From contig NZ_JANUGU010000002.1 of assembly GCF_024753145.1 (NCBI RefSeq), positions 186,001 to 250,000 of the forward strand: DNA of 64,000 nucleotides, given 5' to 3'. The notes beneath the pieces were generated by a model. It did not search any database, was not told the DNA's origin, and saw only the letters and a program-made list of their open reading frames with translations. The position numbers and the translations under genes are program-made. The stretch comes from Massilia terrae (GTDB lineage: Bacteria; Pseudomonadota; Gammaproteobacteria; Burkholderiales; Burkholderiaceae_D). This document shows positions 36,280 to 45,046 of this stretch, in pieces (the stretch's first letter is position 1; each line of letters begins with the position of its first letter).

Positions 36280-36975
36280 TCAGCGCGATTCCTTAAACAG
36301 GGCCGGATAGGTGATCCCCGCCAACGCGGCGCCCACCAAAGGCGCCAGCCAGAACAGCCAAAGCTGGTGCAAATATGCAGAGCCGGCGAACAGGGCCTGG
36401 CTTGTACTGCGGGCAGGATTAACCGACGTGTTCGTGACCGGAATGCTGATCAGGTGAATCAAGGTCAGACACAGACCGATCGCAATCGGTGCGAAACCGG
36501 CCGGTGCGCGCACATCGGTAGCCCCCAGGATGACCATCAAGAATCCAAAGGTCATCACCACTTCGCACACCAAGGCAGCGAGCAAGGAATACTTGCCGGG
36601 CGAGAGCTCGCCGTAACCGTTGGCGGCAAAGCCGCCGATTTCAAAACCGGGTTTCCCACTGGCGATCAGGTACAGGATCGCGGCAGCGATGCAGGCGCCG
36701 ACCACTTGCGCGATCCAGTATGGCAGCACTTCACTCTTCGGAAAACGCCCCGCGGTACTCAAGCCGAGCGTTACGGCTGGATTCAGGTGACAGCCGGAAA
36801 TGTGGCCGATCGCGAACGCCATCGTCAACACGGTCAGGCCAAAGGCCAGCGCGACTCCGTAAAAACCAATGCCGAGACCCGGAAAGGCGGCGGCAAGCAC
36901 GGCGCTGCCGCAGCCACCCAACACCAACCAGAAGGTTCCAAGCGTTTCTGCGGCCAAGCGTTTTGATAATTGCAT
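36280..36975 (-). CDS. aqpZ: aquaporin Z
   Basis: A 231-residue water channel with six transmembrane helices and both NPA half-helices: HLNPAVTLG (about residues 63-71) and [13 protein letters not shown] (about 186-198). The Arg that follows the second NPA, together with [17 protein letters not shown] and the overall sequence, is of the water-selective AqpZ subgroup. Two adjacent ATG codons occur at 36978 and 36975; the second gives better spacing from the AGGGGGG site. A cysteine in GGCGSAVLA matches the one conserved in AqpZ. It is convergent with the lactonase gene and appears monocistronic. Confidence 0.94.
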   Translation of the reverse strand: MQLSKRLAAETLGTFWLVLGGCGSAVLAAAFPGLGIGFYGVALAFGLTVLTMAFAIGHISGCHLNPAVTLGLSTAGRFPKSEVLPYWIAQVVGACIAAAILYLIASGKPGFEIGGFAANGYGELSPGKYSLLAALVCEVVMTFGFLMVILGATDVRAPAGFAPIAIGLCLTLIHLISIPVTNTSVNPARSTSQALFAGSAYLHQLWLFWLAPLVGAALAGITYPALFKESR

Positions 36976-37207
36976 CATCCCCCCTATTCACATAGATAAC
37001 GATGAACAACTTCCTGGCGTCTGCGGCTTCAACCTTACTGTTGCCAGCGTACAATAAAAATACGCGCAACCGAGCGTTGCCGCAACTAGTTTATGCGGCA
37101 CCGCGCGGCCCTGCTATTTTTGCAATTCGGCAGTCGACGCGGCATACTGATAATAATGTGGCAAATTGTTTTCGATCCAAGGCAAAACGCCATCAAAGGG
37201 GTTAATA

Positions 37208-40200
37208 ATGAGGCGGCGGGGAGTGCAGTTGGTGAAGATTCGATGGGTTCGCTGGGTAGCGTATGTAGTTGGCTTGCTGGCCGCATACACGGTCGCAGGC
37301 TTTTGGCTGGTGCCGACCCTGATCAAGAACCAGCTCCCCAAGATCGGACAATCCGTACTGGAACGCCAGGCCAAGGTCGGCGACGTCACCTTCAATCCCT
37401 ACACCTTGCGCCTGGAAGCGCAGAACCTGAGCCTGGCCGAAGCCGATGGCAAGCCGCTGCTCGACGTCGGCAAACTCGCGGTCGAGATGGGGTGGAAATC
37501 GCTAATCCGGCGCGCCTGGAGTTTTGCCGAAATCAGCATCGGCGCGCCGAGCGTGCACCTGGCAATTACTCCCGACGGCAAGTTCAACCTGGCCGAGCTG
37601 CTGGACACGCTCGCCCGTCGCCCGCATGACAAATCCGACAAGCTGCCCCGCCTGATCATCGAGCGCCTCGCGCTGGAAGACGGCAAGGTGGAATGGCGCG
37701 ACAGCCGCGCCGGCTTTGCCGACAACGTCGTGCCAATCCATTTCACGCTGGCCAATTTCAGCACCCTGCCCGACCAGACCGGCAATTACACGCTGAGTGC
37801 GGATCTTGAGCACGGCGGCAAGCTGCGCTGGAAGGGCGACGCTTCCCTCAGCCCGATCCGCGCCAGCGGCGAAGTGACACTGCAAGACGCGCCCCTGCCG
37901 CAGTTCGCCGTCTACCTCAAACCCTACACGACGGCGACCATGGCAGCCGGCAAGCTCGGCGCCACCTTGCCCTATCGCGTTTCCTACGACGGCGGCAAGT
38001 TCAACGCCAGCCTGGCCGGCGCCAGCCTCGCCCTGCGCGACCTGGCACTGGCGCGCCAGGGCGCCAGCGATTCCTTCACCACGCTGACGAGCCTGGACGT
38101 AAAAGACGTCAACGCCGACCTGCTGCGCCGCGAAGCGACGGTCGGTGAAGTGCGCGCCGACGGCGGCAAACTCACGATGCGGCGCGACGCCAAGGGTGAA
38201 CTCGACCTGGCGCACCTGATGGTAGCTGCCACGGGTCCCGCAACCGTGCCTGCGCAACCGGTCGTCGTCAACAACTGGAAGCTGAAGCTGCAGCAGGTCG
38301 TCTTCGACCAGATTGCCATCACGGCCATCGATGAAACGGTCAAGCCCGCGGTGACGCTAAGCGCGAAGAAGGTGCGCCTGAACTTCGCCATGAGCGCCGA
38401 GCAGGCCGGCGCCACCCTCAAGCTGGCGGTGGACGGCGCCGCGCTCTCGCTTGGCGACCTGTCGCTGGCAAGTGGCGCGAAGACGCCATTCAAGCTGGCG
38501 CAGCTGGGCTTCAGCGACGGCGATTTCGACCTGGCCGCGCACCACGCCAGCATTGGCCGCATGTACGCCGATGAGGGCCAATTGCAGCTCACGCGCGACC
38601 ACAAGGGCCGCCTCGATATCATGGGCCTGCTGCCCAAGTTCGGCGGCGACGGCAAATCGAAAGCATCGCCTGCCGCCAGCGAACCTTGGGTCGCGACAGT
38701 CAAGAACGTCGAACTGAACAAACTCGGCGCCGAAGTCCTGGACCAGGGTACCGGCATCAAGGTTCACGTACAAGATCTCGGCGTGAAGCTCGAAAACGCC
38801 TCGAACGACCTCAAACAGGCAATCAAGTTCGATGCCGGCCTTGGCTTGCGCGAAGGCGGCCGCCTGTCGGCGCAGGGATCCGTAGTGCCGGCGAACGGCA
38901 CGGTGCAGGCCGATGTGCGCGTGACGCGCCTCGCGCTGGCGCCGCTGCAGCCCTTGCTGGGCCAATACGTGAAACTGAAAATCGCCGGCGGCAGCGTCTC
39001 GGCGCATGGACGCCTCACCACCAAGCCAGGCGGCAAGGCCAGCACCAGCCTGCGTTACGTGGGCGGATTCGAAGTGGCCGGCCTCGCGCTCAAGGAACTC
39101 ACCGGCGAACCCTTCGCGAGCTGGAAGAGCGTGCGCGCCGACAAGCTCACCGCCAGCGTCGGCCCCAATCTGCTCGACATCCCCGTGCTGCGCGTGATCG
39201 AGCCTGATGCCAAGCTGTTCATCGAAGACGACCACAGCTTCAATGCCGCGCGCCTGCTGGTGCACGCCGACGGCAGTACCGCCGCCGCACCACAAGCTCC
39301 GGCGCAATCCTCGTCGCCCACCTTCCCGGTACGCATCCAGCAAATTCGCGTCGATAACGCCAAGCTCGATTTCACCGACCTGAGCCTGCGCCCGCAATTC
39401 AGCGCGAAGATTTATGAGCTGAACGGGATCGTCACCGGCCTGTCGACCAACCGCGATTCGCACAGCCAGCTTCAACTCGACGGCCGGGTCAACGAGTTCG
39501 GCATGGCCCGCATTCGCGGCGGCCTGAATACCTTCGCACCGCGCGAGGACACCGACATCAACGTCGTGTTCAAGAATGTCGACATGGTGTCGACCTCGCC
39601 GTACACGATGAAGTTCGCCGGCTACAAGGTCGCCGAGGGCAAGATCTCGCTCGACCTGCAGTACAAGATCCACAACAACCAGCTCGAAGGCACCAACCAG
39701 GTCGTCATCGACAACCTGACCCTGGGCGAGCGCATCGACAGCCCCGACGCGTTCAAGCTGCCGCTGTCGCTGGCGATCGCCATCCTGAAGGACAGCGACG
39801 GCCGCATCGACCTCGGCATCCCGGTCACCGGCAATATGGACGACCCGCAGTTCAGCTACGGCGCGCTCATCCGCAAGGCCATCGGCAACGTGCTGACCAA
39901 GATCGTCACCGCACCGTTCCGCGCGCTGGCAAGCCTGTTCGGCGGCAGCGGCGAGAGACTCGAAGCGATCGACTTCGATCCGGGCCGTGACACCCTGCTG
40001 CCGCCGGAGCGAGAAAAGCTGCAGAAGGTGGCGCAGATACTGGCCAAGCGCAAGCAACTGAAGCTGCTGGTGCCAGGCCAATACAGCGAGGCCGCCGACG
40101 GCGCCGCGCTGAAGGCCCGCGCGGTACGGGCTGAGATCGACAAGCGCGCCGGCATCAAGCTCGAAGCCGGCGAGAGGCCCGGCCCGCTGGACCTGGGCGA

Positions 40201-40603
40201 CCGCGCCGTGCGCAGCGCCCTGCGCAGCCTGTATTCGGATCGCTTCGGCGCCGCGGAACTCGACAAGCAGAAAAAGGCGGCCGAACAGGCGCCCGCTTCC
40301 GCCGGCCAGAAGGCCCCGGACAAGCTGCCGATCTGGCAGCGCATGGGCAAGATGATCCAGGGCGAGCCGCAGGTAGCCGATGCAAGCGCCTTCTACCGCA
40401 ATCTGCGCGACCGGCTGAATCAGGCGCAGCCGCTTCCGGCGGGCGCCCTGACGCAGCTGGGCACGCAGCGCGCACACGCCATTGTCGGCGCGCTGACCGA
40501 AGCTGGCGTGGACCCGGCGAGCGTGCAGGCGGGCGCACCGGCGGATGTCGGCGCCGAAGTCGGCAAGCCGGTCGCCCTCAAGCTGGACCTCGAGGCGAAG
40601 TAA
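37208..40603 (+). CDS. DUF748 / AsmA-like envelope protein
   Basis: A 1131-residue protein anchored by one N-terminal transmembrane helix (about residues 15-38, VRWVAYVVGLLAAYTVAGFWLVP), with the rest in the periplasm. It has repeating beta-rich blocks typical of AsmA/DUF748 proteins, for example FNPYTLRLEAQNLSLAEADGKPLL, LNKLGAEVLDQGTGIKVHVQDL and NVVFKNVDMVSTSPYTMKFAGYKVAEGKISLDLQYKI. The last is the most conserved DUF748 segment. The last 200 residues include a helical, Lys/Ala-rich part. AsmA-like proteins are thought to bridge the envelope and move phospholipid; a direct role here is inference. AAGGGG is six bases upstream of the ATG at 37208. It stands alone between aqpZ and ohr. Confidence 0.85.
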   Translation: MRRRGVQLVKIRWVRWVAYVVGLLAAYTVAGFWLVPTLIKNQLPKIGQSVLERQAKVGDVTFNPYTLRLEAQNLSLAEADGKPLLDVGKLAVEMGWKSLIRRAWSFAEISIGAPSVHLAITPDGKFNLAELLDTLARRPHDKSDKLPRLIIERLALEDGKVEWRDSRAGFADNVVPIHFTLANFSTLPDQTGNYTLSADLEHGGKLRWKGDASLSPIRASGEVTLQDAPLPQFAVYLKPYTTATMAAGKLGATLPYRVSYDGGKFNASLAGASLALRDLALARQGASDSFTTLTSLDVKDVNADLLRREATVGEVRADGGKLTMRRDAKGELDLAHLMVAATGPATVPAQPVVVNNWKLKLQQVVFDQIAITAIDETVKPAVTLSAKKVRLNFAMSAEQAGATLKLAVDGAALSLGDLSLASGAKTPFKLAQLGFSDGDFDLAAHHASIGRMYADEGQLQLTRDHKGRLDIMGLLPKFGGDGKSKASPAASEPWVATVKNVELNKLGAEVLDQGTGIKVHVQDLGVKLENASNDLKQAIKFDAGLGLREGGRLSAQGSVVPANGTVQADVRVTRLALAPLQPLLGQYVKLKIAGGSVSAHGRLTTKPGGKASTSLRYVGGFEVAGLALKELTGEPFASWKSVRADKLTASVGPNLLDIPVLRVIEPDAKLFIEDDHSFNAARLLVHADGSTAAAPQAPAQSSSPTFPVRIQQIRVDNAKLDFTDLSLRPQFSAKIYELNGIVTGLSTNRDSHSQLQLDGRVNEFGMARIRGGLNTFAPREDTDINVVFKNVDMVSTSPYTMKFAGYKVAEGKISLDLQYKIHNNQLEGTNQVVIDNLTLGERIDSPDAFKLPLSLAIAILKDSDGRIDLGIPVTGNMDDPQFSYGALIRKAIGNVLTKIVTAPFRALASLFGGSGERLEAIDFDPGRDTLLPPEREKLQKVAQILAKRKQLKLLVPGQYSEAADGAALKARAVRAEIDKRAGIKLEAGERPGPLDLGDRAVRSALRSLYSDRFGAAELDKQKKAAEQAPASAGQKAPDKLPIWQRMGKMIQGEPQVADASAFYRNLRDRLNQAQPLPAGALTQLGTQRAHAIVGALTEAGVDPASVQAGAPADVGAEVGKPVALKLDLEAK

Positions 40604-40685
40604 TCCGGAAGGTCGCGACGCGAAATCGCCAAGTCTGTCACACTAAGGCGGCTTTACCCCAACAGTCCAAACCAAGGAGGTCTCA

Positions 40686-41114
40686 GTGAGCATCGAAAAA
40701 GTACTCTACCGTTCCAAGGCAACCTCGCATGGCGGCCGTGAAGGCACCTCGCGCAGCTCCGACGGCGTGCTGGACCTGAAGCTGACCACGCCCAAGGAAC
40801 TCGGCGGCGCAGGCGGCAACGGCACCAATCCGGAACAGCTGTTCGCAGCCGGCTACTCGGCCTGCTTCCTGGGCGCGCTCAAGTATGTCGCCGGCCAGCA
40901 GAAAGTCACGCTGCCGCAAGACCTTACCATCACCGGCGAAGTCGGCATCGGCCAGATCCCGACCGGCTTCGGCATCGAAGTCGACCTGACCATCAACGGC
41001 CCGGGCATGGACAAGGCGCAGCTGCAAGGCCTGGTCGACAAGGCGCACATCGTCTGCCCCTACTCCAACGCCACCCGCAACAACATCGACGTGCGCCTGC
41101 ACGTCAACACCTGA
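40686..41114 (+). CDS. ohr: organic hydroperoxide resistance protein (Ohr/OsmC family)
   Basis: A 142-residue peroxidase that reduces organic and fatty-acid hydroperoxides. It has the reactive pair Cys60 (GYSACF) and Cys124 ([10 protein letters not shown]), and Arg18 in GGREG, all three used in catalysis. [29 protein letters not shown] is the Ohr subgroup signature. The GTG start at 40686 follows a full AAGGAGG site (40674-40680). No OhrR-type regulator lies beside it. It is flanked by the DUF748 gene (same strand) and the convergent NERD-helicase. Confidence 0.95.
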   Translation: MSIEKVLYRSKATSHGGREGTSRSSDGVLDLKLTTPKELGGAGGNGTNPEQLFAAGYSACFLGALKYVAGQQKVTLPQDLTITGEVGIGQIPTGFGIEVDLTINGPGMDKAQLQGLVDKAHIVCPYSNATRNNIDVRLHVNT

Positions 41115-41144
41115 CCAAGCCCCGGCGCGGCTGCACCAAGGTAC

Positions 41145-42980
41145 TTAGAGCGGCTGCAGGGAGCGCATCGCCTTTCGCATCTTCTCGGCGATCACCGATG
41201 TTCCGCTATGGGTCATGACCAGGTCGCACGTTGACCTGGTCATGCCGACATACAGCAAGCGGGCCTCCTCTTCGAGGTCATCGCCCTCTTCAATCGCGCC
41301 AATCCCCGGCATGCAAACGAATGGGAATTCCAAACCTTTGCTGCTATGTAAGGTAATGACCTTGACGCTGTTTTCGGTCGGCTCAAATTTTTTCCGACCT
41401 TTTGCATATTGCCAGAAGAACGGGATCCCGCGCCGACCCAATATTTCAGCAATATCGCGGCCTAGTGCATAGCGCCGATACAAGATAGCGATATCACTCC
41501 AGGGAACCCCGAGACGGCTCGCCTCTGCGACGCGGTCTGCTACCAGTTCAATCTCGGCTGTCGTATCTGGCAGCTCAATCAACACCGGCTTGGGGCCGTG
41601 CCTTCCGGCGCTCATCGGCGGGACGACCGGCACCTGGTCCTCGTCGCCGTCGCTGGCCGCAAGCAAGTCGTCAGCAAAAGCCTTCGCCACAGTTAAGACT
41701 TCCGCAGTGTTGCGGTAATTTAGCTTCAGAATCGTCGTCCTGCCCTTTGCTTGCACGCCAACGCTGGAGAACGAGAACTTCAGTTTATTTGCCGCGTTAT
41801 AGATAGACTGCGCATCGTCATACAGCACGAGTAAGGAATTCGATGCGGGATTCACCATCTGAACGATCAGCTTGAACCATTCCGGCCTGAAATCATGGCC
41901 CTCGTCGACCAGTATGGCTTCATACTGCCCGGATGGAATGTGCCCTTGGTCGACGGCCTGGATGACCTTCTCGACGCAGGCTTGGGAAAAGTGATTCTTG
42001 TCCGCTTCTTGCGGCGGCTTCTCCACGTGAAAAGCGTCCAGCTGACGCACGCACCAAGCGTGGAAGTTGACGGCGGTGACCTTTGTCGACAGCCCTTTTT
42101 CCTCCATCAGCGAAGCCAGTTTCGCCGCCAGGGTTTTGTTATAACATAGGACGAGAATAGGCCGCTCGCAAGTGCGCGCCAAATGCTCCGCACGGTAGCC
42201 AAGAATCAGCGTCTTGCCGGACCCGGCCACGCCATGTATGACGCGGTGTCCGTCTCCGAGACTACGCGCCAGTTGCTCTTGTTGCAGGTCCATCACGCGC
42301 AGCACATCCGGCAGTTCGAGTGTTGGCTCGTCATCAAATAATTCGCGCTGCGCATCGATTCGAACCTCAGGAAACAGGTGCCAGCGAATGCGATCAATCT
42401 GGGGCAGTGTCAATTGCCGATTAAACTTAATCGGGAACATCTGCCATAGACGCTCCTGGAATGCAGCGCTGTCGACTGCCTCCACCATCTCGTCCTGGCA
42501 AATAACCAGATGTTCAGGCAGCACCTCGTTCAAGTCCGTGCTGTTGAGCTGCTTACGGGTGATGTTGCACAAAACTACTCCGTGAGCATATGGAAATGCT
42601 GGCTTGCCCTTGAGCGAACCCGAGGGCCAGACCAGCTGCGGATCCCGCTCGAGACGGTTGACGACGACGTACATATACTGCCTGGCCTGCTCAAGCGGAT
42701 TCAGCACCTGCTTGACGCCGTCACCGACCACGATCGTGGCGTGCTGCTTGTCCATCGCACGCAGAGTGTCCAGACGCCAATCCTTCAGTTCGAGCACCAG
42801 CAAACCGCGGCGCGGATGCAGAATGACGAAATCGGGATGCTGGGTCCGCTCACCAATCGGTACGTCATACCAGCACAGATAGTCATTCTCGAGCTTGTCC
42901 TCCAGCCGCGACGCGAAGCGCCGCTCGCCTGCTGTCATTCTCGATGAGCACGCTCCGATCGCCGGAATAACGGTTGCCAT
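41145..42980 (-). CDS. NERD nuclease domain fused to UvrD/REP-like helicase
   Basis: A 611-residue fusion. Residues about 15-115 are a NERD (nuclease-related) domain of the PD-(D/E)xK type: HPDFVILHPRRGLLVLELKDW gives Asp50, Glu64 and Lys66. Residues about 240-600 are an SF1 helicase with Walker A GVAGSGKT (250-257), Walker B VDEGHD, LYDDAQSIY, LNYRNTAEV, ITLHSSKGLEFP and RLLYVGMTRS. All catalytic residues appear intact. Such fusions occur sporadically in bacteria and some are linked to DNA repair or phage defence; the role here is unknown. Sequence around it is less GC-rich than its neighbours. A perfect 16-base palindrome covers the ribosome binding site, suggesting autoregulation. It is not the housekeeping UvrD or Rep. 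Confidence 0.87.
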   Translation of the reverse strand: MATVIPAIGACSSRMTAGERRFASRLEDKLENDYLCWYDVPIGERTQHPDFVILHPRRGLLVLELKDWRLDTLRAMDKQHATIVVGDGVKQVLNPLEQARQYMYVVVNRLERDPQLVWPSGSLKGKPAFPYAHGVVLCNITRKQLNSTDLNEVLPEHLVICQDEMVEAVDSAAFQERLWQMFPIKFNRQLTLPQIDRIRWHLFPEVRIDAQRELFDDEPTLELPDVLRVMDLQQEQLARSLGDGHRVIHGVAGSGKTLILGYRAEHLARTCERPILVLCYNKTLAAKLASLMEEKGLSTKVTAVNFHAWCVRQLDAFHVEKPPQEADKNHFSQACVEKVIQAVDQGHIPSGQYEAILVDEGHDFRPEWFKLIVQMVNPASNSLLVLYDDAQSIYNAANKLKFSFSSVGVQAKGRTTILKLNYRNTAEVLTVAKAFADDLLAASDGDEDQVPVVPPMSAGRHGPKPVLIELPDTTAEIELVADRVAEASRLGVPWSDIAILYRRYALGRDIAEILGRRGIPFFWQYAKGRKKFEPTENSVKVITLHSSKGLEFPFVCMPGIGAIEEGDDLEEEARLLYVGMTRSTCDLVMTHSGTSVIAEKMRKAMRSLQPL

Positions 42981-42986
42981 AGATTC

Positions 42987-43002
42987 TCCTGTAATTACAG
43001 GA
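42987..43002. promoter_or_regulatory. perfect palindrome over the NERD-helicase ribosome binding site
   Basis: TCCTGTAATTACAGGA reads the same on both strands and contains the AGGA of the Shine-Dalgarno site seven bases before the ATG at 42980. It could be an operator or, in RNA, a hairpin that hides the ribosome binding site. Confidence 0.6.
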
Positions 43003-43055
43003 TATTACCCTAAGGCAACACGGTCGGGCACTGGCAATCCTGCCAGGGGCAAGCT

Positions 43056-44165
43056 TCAACTTTCGGCGCGGCTGATCGCCATCTCCGGATGGTCGGGGTC
43101 GCGCAAATCGAGCGACACCTCATAGGCGCCCGGCTGGTCGGTCTGGATGACCAGCCGGCCGCCGTGGTACTTCAGCTTCGTGGTGGCGGACGTGTCGATC
43201 CGGGTATCGCCACGGGCCGGCGCGCCAAGCGCCAATTGGCCGTCCGCGGATTCCAGCCTCAATTTCGATTCGCCGCGCGACAGCGCAATCTGCGCTACAT
43301 AGCGGCCCTTCTCCACCTCGCGGAACGGCGTTCCGGCATTCCACTTGAACGCGGAACTCTTTAAAAAAAGCGGCGTGGTCGCGATGAACTCGCGCTTGCG
43401 CTCCGCACTGGCCTGCGACCAGTATTCAAAGGTAATCAGCGCCTCGTCCGACAGCGAACTGTCCTGGATCGGCGTGACGAGCCGGTAACCGTCGGCGCGC
43501 AGCGTCTTGCGCTTGTCTTTGTCCACCAGCGTCACCTTCATCGGCCAGTCATCGAGCAGCAGGCCGAAGGTGGCCTTGCGCGACGTGCACCAGTCGCCGC
43601 CAAACAGCACGGTATTGTAGAAAGCGCGCTGCGCGAAGTTCAGCTCCTTCTTCCCGATGGCGATGGTCACTTCGCATTGCAAGCGCAGATCGCCCATCCT
43701 TCGCACGTTATCGGCCAGGCCGGGCGTCAGCACCTTGGTGTAATAGCTGATAGTCGACTTGTTGCGGTTCAGGACGAGGTCCGCGTCTTGGTCGAAGGCG
43801 GCCTGGCTGCGCGGCAGCGTGAACGTGCCATCGGCCTCGATCGGCAGCGGGATCGAAAACTCGTCCCCAGCAAGGCGCAAGGTCACGCTGTCCCATTTTT
43901 GCGGCTCGCCGTACGAAGCGCCGTTCTGCAGCAGCCTGAATTTCAGTGCCGCAGCCGGCGCCAGTTTGCGATGCTCATCGAACGCATCCAGGCCGGCAGA
44001 CATGATGCGATAAGGCTTGAGTCCGTGCCGCGATCCATCGACCACCACCTCGGGTGTCGGGTTCCCATCCGGCGCCTGCTCGCCGGTCTGCGCGGCAGCC
44101 TGGCCAGATGCAGACATCGACAGCAGCGTGGAAACCGCCAGCGCTATCGGGAGTCGCATGCTCAT
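43056..44165 (-). CDS. exported hypothetical protein, 369 aa
   Basis: A signal peptide (MSMRLPIALAVSTLLSMSASGQAAAQT) is followed by a mature domain of about 340 residues rich in short beta strands. It includes PYRIMSAGLDAFDEHRKLAP, DSVTLRLAGDEFSIPLPIEADGTFTLPRSQAAFDQDADLVLNRNKS, and a C-terminal segment GGRLVIQTDQPGAYEVSLDLRDPDHPEMAIS that looks like an immunoglobulin-like strand set. Two cysteines (LQCEVT and DWCTSR) may pair. I do not recognise a family. Its start overlaps the stop of the upstream gene by four bases (ATGA), so the pair forms an operon and probably acts together in the periplasm. Confidence 0.7.
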   Translation of the reverse strand: MSMRLPIALAVSTLLSMSASGQAAAQTGEQAPDGNPTPEVVVDGSRHGLKPYRIMSAGLDAFDEHRKLAPAAALKFRLLQNGASYGEPQKWDSVTLRLAGDEFSIPLPIEADGTFTLPRSQAAFDQDADLVLNRNKSTISYYTKVLTPGLADNVRRMGDLRLQCEVTIAIGKKELNFAQRAFYNTVLFGGDWCTSRKATFGLLLDDWPMKVTLVDKDKRKTLRADGYRLVTPIQDSSLSDEALITFEYWSQASAERKREFIATTPLFLKSSAFKWNAGTPFREVEKGRYVAQIALSRGESKLRLESADGQLALGAPARGDTRIDTSATTKLKYHGGRLVIQTDQPGAYEVSLDLRDPDHPEMAISRAES

Positions 44166-44899
44166 GCCTTCGGCGTGAACGAATACGTGTTGTGATACTG
44201 GCCGTCGCTGCCCAGCCCCTTGGCCGTGCCCTGCTCGTCGCGCTTGAGCACCACCAGGCGATTCGCGGCGACGCTGAACGAGAAGTCCTCCTTCGACTGC
44301 TGCTCGAACGACAGGAATACCAGCACCTTGGCCTTGCGCTTGTGCGTAATGCTGGCCGCCAGCGGTACGTTGTCCGCGCCCAGCCAGACCTTCGCGATAT
44401 GCGCGCTTTCCTTCATGCTGACATGCTCGTCGTCCGGATTGCGCTCGACCAGCGCCAGTTCCAGCAAACGGGTCGGCTTGCCTTGAAACGTGTCGGCCCG
44501 TTCCGACTTGAGCTTCGCGCCTTCGAGCGCCCGCAGCAAGGCCGGAGCGTAATTCACGGCGCTGCCGATGCGCAGCGCGGACGAGGTGCCAAGCACCGTT
44601 GACAGCATCTGTCTCGGCTTGCCGTTATTTGGTGGGTCCGCCTCCTCGGCTGCACGCTTGAGCGTGGATCGGTCCCAGCGGATGGTCAGGTTGCCGCCGT
44701 CATCCTCGACGATGGCGCTGGCGTTGGCGGTCTCCGGCGCCTTGTCCTTGTCGACTTCCTGCTTCGACTGGCGTGCATCGAAGGTGCCGCGCAAAGCGCC
44801 CTGTCCCTGCAGCGAACCGAGCGCATTACGCATATCGTCAAGGCCATTGGCGCAGGCGGCATTGGCAAACAAAAAAGCAAGCAGCGCAGCGTATTTCAT
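44162..44899 (-). CDS. exported hypothetical protein, 245 aa
   Basis: A signal peptide (MKYAALLAFLFANAACANG) precedes a 227-residue mature protein. It starts with an amphipathic DDMRNALGSLQGQGALRGTFDARQSKQ and continues with beta-strand-like parts: GNLTIRWDRSTLKRA, PTRLLELALVER, KVWLGADNVPLAASITHKRKAKVLVFLSFEQQSKEDFSFSVAANRLVVLKRDEQ. The alternation of strands resembles lipoprotein-carrier (LolA/LolB-like) proteins, but the match is only structural impression. The first gene of a two-gene operon, overlapping its partner by ATGA. The divergent rhlE start lies 148 bases away. Confidence 0.65.
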   Translation of the reverse strand: MKYAALLAFLFANAACANGLDDMRNALGSLQGQGALRGTFDARQSKQEVDKDKAPETANASAIVEDDGGNLTIRWDRSTLKRAAEEADPPNNGKPRQMLSTVLGTSSALRIGSAVNYAPALLRALEGAKLKSERADTFQGKPTRLLELALVERNPDDEHVSMKESAHIAKVWLGADNVPLAASITHKRKAKVLVFLSFEQQSKEDFSFSVAANRLVVLKRDEQGTAKGLGSDGQYHNTYSFTPKA

Positions 44900-45046
44900 C
44901 GAGGATCCTTTCTCAACAATCGCAATAGTCGAGCAACTATACCGAAGCACCGAGGCGCAAATTGCCGACTTTGTAATCGATTGTTTCGGCCATATGCACG
45001 CGCCACACGGTAAACTGTGCCCTTTCAGTTTCGCCGCAACCTGCCC

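Noticed and set aside
41145..42980. Housekeeping UvrD or Rep helicase
   Set aside because: The NERD domain at the N-terminus and the short helicase core differ from UvrD, Rep and PcrA, which have about 670-720 residues and no nuclease domain.
42987..43002. LexA box before the NERD-helicase
   Set aside because: The palindrome contains CTGT and ACAG, but they are four bases apart (AATT) instead of eight, so it does not fit LexA.
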